A DNA stretch of 64,000 nucleotides from Vreelandella andesensis (lineage in GTDB: Bacteria > Pseudomonadota > Gammaproteobacteria > Pseudomonadales > Halomonadaceae). Shown one piece after another: positions 16,233 through 25,197 of this stretch; the stretch's first letter is position 1; every line of letters begins with the position of its first letter. Below the pieces are notes generated by a model. It worked only from the letters and a program-made list of their open reading frames with translations. It did no database searches and had not been told where the DNA came from. Position numbers and translations under genes: made by a program. The DNA lies in assembly GCF_003989795.1 (NCBI RefSeq), contig NZ_RZHG01000018.1, forward strand, positions 94,772 through 158,771. Reading direction: 5' to 3'.

Positions 16233-18836
16233 ATACGCCTCAAATAAATACTCAATTGGCGTCGGGCGGCCAAACAAGTAGCCCTGATAGTGATAACAGC
16301 CATGGCCTTTTAGCCAATCAAGCTGCTCTTTTTTCTCGACACCTTCAGCGACCACGGTTAAGCCAAGACTCGCCGCCAAAAGAATCGTGGTGTCGACAAT
16401 CGCCGCATCAGTCTTGTCCGTTAACAATTCGCGAATAAACGACTGATCAATCTTTAACTCGTCCAACGGTAAGCGCTTTAAGTAACTCAGCGATGAATAG
16501 CCCGTGCCAAAGTCGTCCAGCGCGAAGCGAATCCCTTGAGAACGAAGCTTCAACATGGTGTTGCGTACTCGCGTGGGCTCACTCATCAACAAGCTCTCCG
16601 TTACTTCCAACACCAAACGGCTAGGCGGCGCCTGTGTTTGTGCTAACAAACCTTCCACAGTGCGCACGAAATCAGGCTGTTGGAACTGCACTGAACTCAC
16701 ATTAACAGAGATAGTAAGTGCTGCGTATGCAGGTTGCAGCGCCCATTTTGCTAATTGTTCACAGGCTGTTTTCAGCACCCAGAAACCAATAGGCAGGATC
16801 AGCCCATTCTCTTCCGCTAGGGGAATAAAGGTGGCTGGAGATACCCAGCCTCGCTGGGGATGATACCAGCGCAACAGCGCCTCAACGCCCGTCGTGATAT
16901 CGTGATGATCGACCTGCACTTGATAATGTAGTGACAGCTCATTACGTTCCAGGGCTTGATGCAGGTCACCCTCAAGCTTGGCACGCTCTAGAACACTGGT
17001 TTGCATTTCCATATTAAAAAAGCGCAACGTGTTGCCGCCAACCGCTTTTGCTTGTTGTAGCGCCATGTCTGCTTGTTGCAAAACACTGTTCACGCTCAAC
17101 CCTAAACACGTAAACAGTGAAATTCCAATGCTGGCAGTGATCGGCAACGCACGGTCGTTACGCAGCGTAGCAATTGTCTCTAAGAGCTGTCGTGCAAGGC
17201 GTTCGGCCTTATGTGTTGCTTTGCCTTGCTGCTCGCCTAATGTATGTAAGAGCACGACAAACTCATCACTACTAAAGCGGGCAACCGTTGCTTCCTGGGG
17301 CAAGTGCCTTTGTAACCTGTTAGCAACATCGATCAGTAATTGATCACCACTCTCATGGCCCTGAATGTCATTTACCAATCTAAAATCATCCAAATCAACA
17401 ATAAAGATAGCGCTGAAGCTTGTTGTGCACTTGTTTTGATCAGTGACATCCGCTAATAACTCCATGAGACGTCGACGATTTGGCAGACCTGTTAATGCAT
17501 CATAAAATGCTAAGCGATGAGTTCTGGACTGCATTTCCAGATACTCAGTAAGCTCCGTTGAAATACCACACAAGCTAGGCGCTTCACCTGGCGCCATGGT
17601 TAACGGCATCTTAATTGAAAAAAAAGTGCGCACATGCGCCTCACCTTGCAGTCTACTACGCTCTTCAATAGTGACTTTCTTGCCAGAATCTAAAACATTC
17701 TGATCTACTATTCTTACTGCCTCCGCGCTAACAGCATCAAAAAATTCATTATCATCTTTGCCAACAATCTTTTCTGCGGGCAGGTTAAAAAGTTCACTAA
17801 TACGGCGATTCACATAGCGGTATTTTAGTGAGGGCGATTTAATGTAGATATATGCATCTACGCTATCCAGAATAGTCGCCAATAGCGTTTCATTATTACT
17901 TAACTGCTCTCGGTTAACGTTCATACGGCGCTTAAGCAGCACATTGCCGATAAGCGCTGAAACAAGCAGTAAAATAAGTAACCCAACTCCCCACCATACC
18001 CACGTGGGGGTGGATTGAGATGGGCTCGGCTTAGCTCGCCACCCGCCTAACGTTTCATAATAAATAGAGCTGTTATCCTGCTTCCAGCGCCGTAAAACAT
18101 TATCAATTTGATTAAGTATTTCACTGGACAGTTGCGGTGATGCTGCATAGAACAACCTAGCAGGTTGAAAGATAACAGGCGTATCGCTCAACCCATAATC
18201 GTGAGCCCGCCAGTCACCGAATAGATGATTAGCAGCAACCAAATCTGCCTCACCATCGGCAACGGCCTGAAATCCTCTCGCGAAACTACTCACGGGTAGC
18301 CAAGTGACATTGATATCAAAGCGCTCGGTTACCGCCGCCAGATAGCTTTGCTGAACAGAACCCGCAACCACCGCTACACGCTGCTGCTCAAGATCGAAAA
18401 TAGCCCCGATCTTAAGACCTTTACGTTGGTAAAGCTGTGACCAACTATGCATTACCGGCTCTTCATGGAAGACGATGCGCTGGGCGCGCTCTTCACTCCA
18501 GGCAACATCGGGAAGTAAGTTGATGTCGCCCTGCTCTAATAACGTAAGACAATGCTGAAAGTCGCATTGAAGGCTTTCGAGCTGCCACTGCTCTTCTTTG
18601 GCAATCGCCTGCAAAAGATCGCCCAGCACACCTCGTGGGCGACCTTCGTCGTCAGCAAATAGCTTCGGCGGATTGTGATATACACCAACCGTCAGAAGTG
18701 TCTCAGCCGATAAGGGCGTTGCTGCTAAACATCCGCCCAGCAGTAATATGCCTGACATAAAGCGAGCCAGAACGCGCAACCCTGCTTTTTGCGCAGAAGA
18801 TGAGCGAGGCCCAAAGCAGCTCAACGTCTGGGACAT
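16230..18836 (-). CDS. Periplasmic-sensor PAS-GGDEF-EAL protein, probable c-di-GMP phosphodiesterase
   Basis: 868 residues. A signal/anchor segment (~25-44) is followed by a periplasmic SBP_bac_3-like sensor domain (~48-268), a membrane segment (~279-301), a PAS domain (~313-435), a GGDEF domain (~440-605) and an EAL domain (~615-865). The GGDEF signature is SSDEF (522-526), so cyclase activity is probably lost. The EAL domain keeps EALLRW (652), NVSS, EVTES, DDFGTGYSS, the LKIDQSFI Lys and VAEGVE, so phosphodiesterase activity is expected. The sensor domain probably binds an amino acid or similar solute and tunes c-di-GMP hydrolysis in the cytoplasm. Confidence 0.92.
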   Translation of the reverse strand: MSQTLSCFGPRSSSAQKAGLRVLARFMSGILLLGGCLAATPLSAETLLTVGVYHNPPKLFADDEGRPRGVLGDLLQAIAKEEQWQLESLQCDFQHCLTLLEQGDINLLPDVAWSEERAQRIVFHEEPVMHSWSQLYQRKGLKIGAIFDLEQQRVAVVAGSVQQSYLAAVTERFDINVTWLPVSSFARGFQAVADGEADLVAANHLFGDWRAHDYGLSDTPVIFQPARLFYAASPQLSSEILNQIDNVLRRWKQDNSSIYYETLGGWRAKPSPSQSTPTWVWWGVGLLILLLVSALIGNVLLKRRMNVNREQLSNNETLLATILDSVDAYIYIKSPSLKYRYVNRRISELFNLPAEKIVGKDDNEFFDAVSAEAVRIVDQNVLDSGKKVTIEERSRLQGEAHVRTFFSIKMPLTMAPGEAPSLCGISTELTEYLEMQSRTHRLAFYDALTGLPNRRRLMELLADVTDQNKCTTSFSAIFIVDLDDFRLVNDIQGHESGDQLLIDVANRLQRHLPQEATVARFSSDEFVVLLHTLGEQQGKATHKAERLARQLLETIATLRNDRALPITASIGISLFTCLGLSVNSVLQQADMALQQAKAVGGNTLRFFNMEMQTSVLERAKLEGDLHQALERNELSLHYQVQVDHHDITTGVEALLRWYHPQRGWVSPATFIPLAEENGLILPIGFWVLKTACEQLAKWALQPAYAALTISVNVSSVQFQQPDFVRTVEGLLAQTQAPPSRLVLEVTESLLMSEPTRVRNTMLKLRSQGIRFALDDFGTGYSSLSYLKRLPLDELKIDQSFIRELLTDKTDAAIVDTTILLAASLGLTVVAEGVEKKEQLDWLKGHGCYHYQGYLFGRPTPIEYLFEAY

Positions 18837-18844
18837 AGATAAAC

Positions 18845-19516
18845 CTACTCACCAGGCATTGTAAGAGGGCCAGCGCGCTCAACAACCCGTTGCCAGGCAG
18901 GGTCATTTTCGATGCGCGCTACAAATGCCGCAATAGCAGGATACGTTTTCAATGACTGCGTCGCAGCAATGGCCTGTAGCGGAAAACTCATTTGTATATC
19001 GGCACCGCTTGGCCACTCACCCGCAAAATTACTTCTTTTACCTAGGTGTGATTCGATAATTGCTAGATGTTGTTTCAATTGAGGTTGGATAAATCGCTGC
19101 TGCACTGTTGAGCTAATGCCTTTCGCCAACGGCTTAATTAACCACGGCGACTGTTTAGGTAGTTGGCCAAATACTAACCCCATTACTAAAAGCGGCATTA
19201 GCGAGCCTTCTGCGTAGTGAAGCCAGTAGCGATAATTCACCCACTCGCTACGATTTTCTTCGCAGAGCGGGTCTTTACTTTCACCATAGCAGTTGACGAG
19301 GTAATCAATAATTGCCCCTGACTCAGCGATGGTCAGTTCGCCGTCGGTAATTATCGGTGATTTACCCAGCGGATGGATTTTTTTTAGTGATTCCGGGGCC
19401 AGTTGAGTTTTAGCGTCACGCTGATAAACCTCAATGTCATAATCGAGACCAAGCGTTTCAAGAAGCCATAAAATACGGTGTGAGCGGGATTTTTCGAGGT
19501 GGTGAACGCGGATCAT
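18845..19516 (-). CDS. Glutathione S-transferase family protein
   Basis: 223 residues. The N-terminal thioredoxin-like domain (1-80) has SRSHRILWLLETLGLDY, PLGKSPIITDGELTIAESGAI and the cis-Pro typical of the family. An all-helical C-terminal domain follows. It conjugates or binds glutathione; Ser near residue 10 is the likely catalytic residue. It ends nine bases before the start of the phosphodiesterase gene on the same strand, so the two could share a transcript, though no functional link is apparent. Confidence 0.9.
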   Translation of the reverse strand: MIRVHHLEKSRSHRILWLLETLGLDYDIEVYQRDAKTQLAPESLKKIHPLGKSPIITDGELTIAESGAIIDYLVNCYGESKDPLCEENRSEWVNYRYWLHYAEGSLMPLLVMGLVFGQLPKQSPWLIKPLAKGISSTVQQRFIQPQLKQHLAIIESHLGKRSNFAGEWPSGADIQMSFPLQAIAATQSLKTYPAIAAFVARIENDPAWQRVVERAGPLTMPGE

Positions 19517-19748
19517 AACTACTCCATGGGGCGACTCAGTACGCTAGCATTGCGCCAGCGTCAGTTATCCTTTTACTACAAGCGTGTTTAGCTTAGCACT
19601 ATTGCAGCATTGAACCCCATGAAGCTCAGTAATTATTCAACTTATGAATCAAAAGCTAACGGCACGACTACAACTATTATCAGGCAAAACCTAAACCATT
19701 GTTTTAAATATTTTTAATACTTCAGCCATGTTATTAGCCTGACGTTTA

Positions 19749-20327
19749 TTACGTTCTATGCTCATTAAACCAGCGTGACAAAACATCAAATGGCGACCAT
19801 TTTCCTTCTAACCAGGGGGCTAATACACGCGTTGAAAGTGGAATAAATAAAAACACCATGACAGGCGTTAGCATCATCGTACTCACCAAAATGCGGGGGA
19901 CCATTGGCCAATCCGCCAATGCATTGCCAAATAGCCAATTAAACAACAGTGATACCGGGAAAAAAGCCAACCACACGGCGACAGCTTGTTTCCAACGCGC
20001 AGGCGTGATGCCCGAGCTAGACTGAAACCAAGCATCTAAACCGGTGGCGCGGTGCTCATGGGGCGCGTTGTATAATCCCTTGCCCCGCTGAAGCCATGCA
20101 TTTCTTGAAGCTGAATGCTCCCAAGCGCTGAGCGTATTACTGCTACTAAAGCGGAAAATGATCTGATATTCGTTATCGCTTTTAGGCGGCGCCAAAACAC
20201 CAGAGCCTAAATAGCCAGGAAAATCAGCCGCCAAGTCGCGGCCTTCGTTTAACCAACGGTTAAAATCGTGATAACGGCTACTCGCCACTCGGCGAGCTAC
20301 CATTAGCGTGACAGGTGAGGTAGACAT
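19749..20327 (-). CDS. Antibiotic-biosynthesis-monooxygenase-like domain protein with membrane anchor
   Basis: About 192 residues. The N-terminal ~100 residues form an ABM-type ferredoxin-like domain (VTLMVARRVASSRYHDFNRW, EYQIIFRFSSSNTLSAWEHS). The C-terminal part holds two membrane helices (QAVAVWLAFFPVSLLFNWL and ILVSTMMLTPVMVFLFIPLS). Such ABM-plus-membrane proteins are widespread and uncharacterised. The start at 20327 is fixed by AGGAGATATACC just before the ATG. The gene has no obvious partner. Confidence 0.85.
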   Translation of the reverse strand: MSTSPVTLMVARRVASSRYHDFNRWLNEGRDLAADFPGYLGSGVLAPPKSDNEYQIIFRFSSSNTLSAWEHSASRNAWLQRGKGLYNAPHEHRATGLDAWFQSSSGITPARWKQAVAVWLAFFPVSLLFNWLFGNALADWPMVPRILVSTMMLTPVMVFLFIPLSTRVLAPWLEGKWSPFDVLSRWFNEHRT

Positions 20328-20453
20328 GGTATATCTCCTAATGTGGTCACAGCGCATTGCCGGGTAAGCAAGCTGATTGCTTTCAGGTGGGTAAACCCAA
20401 AAGCGGCGATCACATTATACAAGCAATGATGATGCCATGTGGTGACAAGGTGA

Positions 20454-20840
20454 TCACGAGCGGCCAGGAATTGGCTGGCGACGTTCACCACGCTGGAAAG
20501 ACCTAACGTGTAAGTAAATATCAATGGCGCTGCGAATCGCATCAGCCTCTTGGGCATCTGGCTCTACGACAGGCCCTTTCACCTCCCCACTGGCGCGCAA
20601 AATACTATCTACATCAGCACGATAGCGCTCTAGAAGATGCTCTATGTTGATGCGTATACGGTGTACCTCTAGAGAGAATGCGTGCTTTTGCTCGTTTCGT
20701 TTAAACGCATCCAGGGGGTTTTCTGCCGCTTCAATCAGGCTTTCCGAGGTATTGAGTACTAATTTTTCTGCGCTGTTTAGATTGGGTATAACGGAATAAA
20801 TCAGTTCATGGAGCGTTAAATCTGCATCACGATAGTGCAT
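20454..20840 (-). CDS. Conserved hypothetical helical protein
   Basis: About 128 residues, soluble, predicted mainly helical and charged (SEKLVLNTSESLIEA-like, EVHRIRINIEHLLERYRADVDSIL). No signal peptide, cysteine pair or catalytic motif is seen and I do not recognise the family. AAGGAG precedes the ATG at 20840 by 12 bases; an in-frame TTG at 20852 overlaps the DUF2835 stop. Transcription with the DUF2835 gene is therefore likely. Confidence 0.6.
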   Translation of the reverse strand: MHYRDADLTLHELIYSVIPNLNSAEKLVLNTSESLIEAAENPLDAFKRNEQKHAFSLEVHRIRINIEHLLERYRADVDSILRASGEVKGPVVEPDAQEADAIRSAIDIYLHVRSFQRGERRQPIPGRS

Positions 20841-20848
20841 ATGCCAAG

Positions 20849-21076
20849 TCAACTCCTTGGAAGCGGCTGAATGTTGATAAAACGACCCTGATCGGAAAAC
20901 GCCAACCGATAAACGCCATGAACTCCCTCTTGCCCTACCACGCGGCGCAGCGCTTCAGCGGGAAAAATAACCCATCGACCATCGACACTGCGTGTACGCA
21001 CGTTCGTGTAGAGCCCTTCGTAATGCGCTAAGCACTCGCTTTTTGAAAGATGGATAACAACATCGATAGTGGGCAT
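20849..21076 (-). CDS. DUF2835 family protein
   Basis: 75 residues. The pattern LSKSECLAHYEGLYTNVRTRS, RWVIFPAEALRRVVGQEGVHG, then FxxRFxxIxxL near the end is characteristic of DUF2835, a small gammaproteobacterial family of unknown function. It is translationally close to the next gene, whose ribosome-binding site lies at its 3' end. Confidence 0.85.
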   Translation of the reverse strand: MPTIDVVIHLSKSECLAHYEGLYTNVRTRSVDGRWVIFPAEALRRVVGQEGVHGVYRLAFSDQGRFINIQPLPRS

Positions 21077-21193
21077 AGTGGTGATTAACCAAACAATAGC
21101 TAAGCGGTCATTTGATGCACGATGAATACGTGCTGTGATTCACTCGTAGATGCACTATGCTAACCCAAACAGCTTATTCTTCGGTAATTGCTC

Positions 21194-21814
21194 ATGGATC
21201 TCTCCTCACTCACTCTTTTTTCAGCTTCTTCACCTACTTGGCAACAGCCCGTCGTGAGCAATACCCATACGGCTCAGGTGAACACAGAGGAGCAAAAGGC
21301 TCGTTCCTCTGAGACGACTGCACAAGCAAGTGAAGAAACGGATGCGCCAGCCAGTCGCGAAACGACCGGGCCCACCCGCCCCGACGGCACACCGTTAGCG
21401 CCAGAAGAAATTCAACACCTCGAGCAACTCAAGCAAACTGACCGAGAAGTTCGCCAGCATGAAATGGCCCACCAAACGGCAGGCGGCCCTTACACCGGTG
21501 GCGCCAGCTACGAGTACGAACTGGGCCCAGACGGCAAACGATATGCGGTTGCGGGTGAAGTCCCCATTGATTACGGCCCAGTGCCTGGCGACCCCACGGC
21601 TACCATTGAAAAAATGCAAACGGTCATAGCCGCAGCCTTAGCGCCTGCAGAGCCCTCTTCTAAAGATTTACAGGTCGCTGCTCAAGCTAGGCAATATTTG
21701 TTAGAAGCTAAATTAGAAGCGGCTATGGAGCAGAGCGAGATGAACATGGCGCGTCGCGCAGGGGAGGCAACCACGGGAGAGGTGTCATCAACACCTAATG
21801 TGCAGGCAGCCTAA
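21194..21814 (+). CDS. Putative metalloprotease, SprA-related/CJM1_0395 family
   Basis: About 206 residues. A long low-complexity Thr/Glu/Ala/Pro N-terminal region (1-70) precedes the conserved core: VRQHEMAHQTAGGPYTGGAS with the HExxH zinc motif HEMAH, then YELGPDGKRYAVAGEVPID. Proteins with this core are annotated as putative metalloproteases; activity and substrate are not established. The start codon is uncertain (ATG 21194 or TTG 21188), as no clear ribosome-binding site is visible. It diverges from the DUF2835 gene. Confidence 0.85.
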   Translation: MDLSSLTLFSASSPTWQQPVVSNTHTAQVNTEEQKARSSETTAQASEETDAPASRETTGPTRPDGTPLAPEEIQHLEQLKQTDREVRQHEMAHQTAGGPYTGGASYEYELGPDGKRYAVAGEVPIDYGPVPGDPTATIEKMQTVIAAALAPAEPSSKDLQVAAQARQYLLEAKLEAAMEQSEMNMARRAGEATTGEVSSTPNVQAA

Positions 21815-21865
21815 TTAAATGGCTTTCCCACATCGGCTTGCCGCTACTCATTCTATTAATGTCGC

Positions 21866-22345
21866 TTATGGTGCTAGTGAAGCCACACCTAAGAAGCGCT
21901 GATTCCAGTAATCGATATCCAATGGCACACTGACCACGGCTCGACCGCTGCCAGGTGCATGAATCATCTGTCTGTTTCCGCCATAAATGCCTACGTGTGT
22001 GGCTTTGCCACCCTCTCCAAAGAACAGTAAATCGCCTGGACGAGGCGCCTTTGCCTGTGGCAACGCGCGAAACTGAGCGTCAGCGGTGCGTGGTACGCGT
22101 ATGCCCGCAGCACGATAGGTCATTTCAACAAGCCCCGAGCAATCCAGCCCCTCCGGTGAGTTGCCACCAAAGCGATACGGGGTGCCAATGGCTTGCTGGG
22201 CATGAGAGAGAATCAGCGCGCGCTCCATCGAAATACCTGTTTGAGCGCCTGATGAAGGAGCCGTGGCTATCTCTTTGCTGGCACATCCTGCTAATAGCAG
22301 CAGCGTGAATAACGTTAACAGTGGGGTCAGGCGGATAAACGGCAT
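21866..22345 (-). CDS. NlpC/P60 family lipoprotein peptidase
   Basis: 159 residues with a lipoprotein signal (LLLAGC, lipidation Cys ~residue 21). The NlpC/P60 domain carries the catalytic Cys in LDCSGLVE, His in ATHVGIYGG and a third polar residue in MIHAPGSG. It is of the Spr/MepS size class, which cleaves D,L or D,D peptide links in peptidoglycan at the outer membrane during wall growth. It lies downstream of the phn operon on the same strand but 220 bases away, so it is probably separate. Confidence 0.92.
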   Translation of the reverse strand: MPFIRLTPLLTLFTLLLLAGCASKEIATAPSSGAQTGISMERALILSHAQQAIGTPYRFGGNSPEGLDCSGLVEMTYRAAGIRVPRTADAQFRALPQAKAPRPGDLLFFGEGGKATHVGIYGGNRQMIHAPGSGRAVVSVPLDIDYWNQRFLGVASLAP

Positions 22346-22566
22346 ACATCGCTCCGGCTCAGCGCGTTAGCAATGCGTTTATCATGGCCTATGCGCAGCT
22401 TATCCGCTACTGATTCGTTGGTTGTTATTACCAACGGGCTAGCTAGGCATCCTATCTATTCAACAAACGCGGCTTCGCCCAGCGCGTGGCGCTTATAGCG
22501 CATGATATCAACGGTGGTGATGTCTATATTTGTAAAAACGCATGCTTTTTTTCCTCAACAGACTGA

Positions 22567-23382
22567 CTAGATGATCGCATGGCGCACGCGAGCAGAAACC
22601 CACTCGGATACCAAAACCGTGGCAAAAATCATCACGAAGATAACGCTAACCTGGTTCCAGGCGAGACTGTTGATTGAGGCATTGAGCTGCAAGCCAATAC
22701 CACCAGCGCCGACAAGGCCCAGCACCGTAGATTCACGGATATTGATGTCCCAGCGATACACGCTTATCCCCGCAAAGGCAGGCATTACCTGAGGCAACAC
22801 GCCGTAGTTCATCACCTGCAGGCGGCTGGCGCCGGTAGCGCTAATCGCCTCAACAGGGGTTGGGTGGATCTCTTCAATGGCTTCATAAAGCAGCTTGCCC
22901 ACAAAGCCAATCGAACGTAGCGCAATAGCGATAATGCCCGCCAAGACACCAGGGCCAAGAATAGTGACCAACAGCATGGCCCAAATCAGTGAGTTGATAG
23001 AGCGCGATGAGACGATAATAGTGAGCGCCAAGCTGCGCACCAGCGGGTGTGGCGTGGTGTTGCGTGCCGCTAAAAACGCGACAGGAAACGCCATAATAAT
23101 GCCCAGTACCGTGCCCAACGTGGCAATGTTCAGGGTATCCCACATTGGTTTCCACAACACGTTGGCGTACTCCCAACGTGGCGGCATCATGCGGCTGATC
23201 AAGTCGCTACCCTGACGGCCAGCATCTTCAACAAACACCCACATGGTGTTGTCAGAAATCGCTTTCCAGCAAAGCAGAAATAGGCTGAGACCTAGAAGCC
23301 AGGCAACGAACTGCAGCCACTGGGCACGGGTGGTGCGCCGCTGCCAAATCGGCGCCCCTTGGGGGGATGTTGAAACAGGCAT
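22567..23382 (-). CDS. phnE: Phosphonate/phosphite-type ABC transporter permease (second PhnE)
   Basis: About 271 residues and six membrane segments. PhnE features include WEYANVLWKPMWDTLNIATLGT, RSINSLIWAMLLV, the EAA loop EAISATGASRLQVMNYGVLPQ, and DINIRESTVLGLVGAGGIG. It forms the membrane channel with the first PhnE. The start at 23382 follows AGAGGAAA; a longer frame to 23448 lacks such a site. It is the last gene of phnD-C-E-E and is a diverged paralogue of its upstream neighbour. Confidence 0.9.
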   Translation of the reverse strand: MPVSTSPQGAPIWQRRTTRAQWLQFVAWLLGLSLFLLCWKAISDNTMWVFVEDAGRQGSDLISRMMPPRWEYANVLWKPMWDTLNIATLGTVLGIIMAFPVAFLAARNTTPHPLVRSLALTIIVSSRSINSLIWAMLLVTILGPGVLAGIIAIALRSIGFVGKLLYEAIEEIHPTPVEAISATGASRLQVMNYGVLPQVMPAFAGISVYRWDINIRESTVLGLVGAGGIGLQLNASINSLAWNQVSVIFVMIFATVLVSEWVSARVRHAII

Positions 23383-23413
23383 AACATTTCCTCTTATGAC
23401 AAGCGGCGTACGG

Positions 23414-24241
23414 TTACTGTGTCCAGCGGCGAACGTAACTCGAGGCATACTCGCTCATCAGTACAATAGCAATGATAATCAGCAAGATAGCGGCGGATGT
23501 GCCGTACTCGTAGCGGCTCAATGAGGTGTTTAGCGTGGCCCCGATACCGCCTGCGCCGACAATGCCAATCACTGATGACTCGCGGAAATTGATATCCAAC
23601 CGATACATCGAGAGGCCAATTAAACGCGGCATTACCTGGGGTTGAATGGCGTGGTTCATGGTTTGCCACCAGCTCGCTCCAGTGGCGCGTACGGCTTCAA
23701 CCTGCCGCCAGTCAAGATCTTCAATATCCTCTGCCAGCAATTTGGCCATAAAGCCAATGGTGGCGAAGGCCAGGGTTAGCATGCCCGCAAACGGTCCAAA
23801 GCCGAACATCACCACAAACAGAATGGCGATGATAATTTCCTGAAAGGTGCGCGAAACGGCAATAATCGAACGGCATACGGCATAAACCGGCAAGGGCGAA
23901 ATATTGCGCGCCGCCCCTAAGCCCACAGGAATGGCCAACAGCACACCAATGACTGTAGAAGTGAGTGTCATGGTTAAGCTTTCCAGCAGACCCGCGAGAA
24001 TATCGCTTTGACGGCTAACAAAGTCTGGCTGCAAAAACGCGCCTAGGAAATTCAGCGCGCGCCCGGCACCTTCAGCGACGCGTGCCCAGTTCACTTCCAC
24101 AGAAGCGAGTGCCAGTACCAGATAAACCATCGCGCCTAACACCAGCCCCCAGCGCACACGCGGGTTATCAATCAGCGGCAATCGGCGCCAATAGCCTTTA
24201 CGCGCCGCCTGTTGGCGCGCCAGTGAATCGGTGCTGCTCAT
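23414..24241 (-). CDS. phnE: Phosphonate/phosphite-type ABC transporter permease (first PhnE)
   Basis: 275 residues, about six membrane segments. Motifs parallel the other Phn[41 protein letters not shown], the EAA loop [21 protein letters not shown], and [19 protein letters not shown]. It pairs with the second PhnE to form a heterodimeric channel. The start codon overlaps the phnC stop by 4 bases (ATGA). In the same operon lie phnD and phnC upstream. Confidence 0.92.
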   Translation of the reverse strand: MSSTDSLARQQAARKGYWRRLPLIDNPRVRWGLVLGAMVYLVLALASVEVNWARVAEGAGRALNFLGAFLQPDFVSRQSDILAGLLESLTMTLTSTVIGVLLAIPVGLGAARNISPLPVYAVCRSIIAVSRTFQEIIIAILFVVMFGFGPFAGMLTLAFATIGFMAKLLAEDIEDLDWRQVEAVRATGASWWQTMNHAIQPQVMPRLIGLSMYRLDINFRESSVIGIVGAGGIGATLNTSLSRYEYGTSAAILLIIIAIVLMSEYASSYVRRWTQ

Positions 24242-25107
24242 CGCACGCCCCCATCCGCTAGGCTGGCTAACCGACGTAGGTCTCGGCCAGATTGATAGCG
24301 ATGTGCTTCGCGCTCTTTTTCTTGCTCGTCGGTTTCCTCATCGTCGGCTGGCTCTGGCGTGGTATCCCAGTCCTCTTCACCATAAATAGTTGTAAGAATC
24401 TCGCTGGTCAGCTCGCTCGGCTGTCCGTCAAAGACGATTTCCCCAGCCCGCAAGCCCACAATACGGTCAGCAAACTGCCTCGCCAGGGCGACATCGTGAA
24501 TATTGATAATCGCGGCCAGCTCTCGCTCGGCGCATAATTCACGAATCAGGCGCATGATCTGGCGCGATGTTTTCGGGTCAAGGCTGGCAGTGGGCTCATC
24601 AACCAGAAGTAATTTGGGGCTTTGTAACAGCGCACGAGCAATACCAACCCGCTGGCGCTGCCCTCCGGAAAGCGCATCAGCACGCTTATCAATGGCATGA
24701 GGCAAACCAACCCGTTCCAGCAAGCGAAAGGCTTCGGCCACGGCGTCTTGGGGGTAACGGCGCAAGAAACTGCGCCAAAACCCCACATAACCAAGCTGGC
24801 CAGACAACACATTCTCCATCACGGTCAATCGGTCAACCAGCGCATACTCCTGAAAAATCATCCCCATGGAGCGGCGTGCATGACGCAGACGATTGCCGGA
24901 TAGCTTGGTCAGCTCGATATCTTCTAAGCGAATGCTGCCTTGCGTGGGTTCTACCAAACGGTTCACACAACGAATCAGCGTGCTTTTACCCGCCCCAGAT
25001 GGCCCGATTAGCGCCATTACTTGGCCTTTGGGTAGCGTCAGCTGAATATCGGTTAGCGCACGATCCCCAGTTGGGTAACGTTTGCCAACGTCGGTAAGCG
25101 TCAACAT
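24238..25107 (-). CDS. phnC: Phosphonate/phosphite-type ABC transporter ATP-binding protein
   Basis: 289 residues. Walker [10 protein letters not shown] (~residues 33-41), signature [16 protein letters not shown], Walker [13 protein letters not shown] and the switch His in [15 protein letters not shown] are all present. The C-terminal ~40 residues form an acidic extension ([19 protein letters not shown]) not needed for the core fold. It energises uptake of phosphonate, phosphite or phosphate bound by PhnD. No C-P lyase or phosphonatase gene is in the window, so the catabolic route for the ligand is not visible. Confidence 0.93.
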   Translation of the reverse strand: MLTLTDVGKRYPTGDRALTDIQLTLPKGQVMALIGPSGAGKSTLIRCVNRLVEPTQGSIRLEDIELTKLSGNRLRHARRSMGMIFQEYALVDRLTVMENVLSGQLGYVGFWRSFLRRYPQDAVAEAFRLLERVGLPHAIDKRADALSGGQRQRVGIARALLQSPKLLLVDEPTASLDPKTSRQIMRLIRELCAERELAAIINIHDVALARQFADRIVGLRAGEIVFDGQPSELTSEILTTIYGEEDWDTTPEPADDEETDEQEKEREAHRYQSGRDLRRLASLADGGVR

Positions 25108-25147
25108 GAGAATGCCTCATTTACGAATATTCAGGTGCAGAGCAATT

Positions 25148-25173
25148 CGGCCAGAAAGCTGCCTTCCTGGCCG
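25148..25173 (-). promoter_or_regulatory. Intercistronic hairpin between phnD and phnC
   Basis: CGGCCAG and CTGGCCG (7-bp perfect arms, 12-base loop) lie in the 90-base gap between the two genes. It lacks a T run on the minus strand, so it is more likely an mRNA-stabilising or attenuating hairpin that favours binding protein over the other subunits. Confidence 0.6.
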
Positions 25174-25197
25174 ATGGGGTTTCAGAACTGCCGCGTA

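Noticed and set aside
22449..22540. Minus-strand tail frame downstream of phnE ending GEAAFVE
   Set aside because: It has only a 15-codon ATG-started part, stops just upstream and no recognisable family; possibly a trace of a lost gene but not supportable.
24567..25097. A 176-codon plus-strand frame opposite phnC
   Set aside because: Shadow of the conserved ABC ATPase gene; translated product has no recognisable domain.
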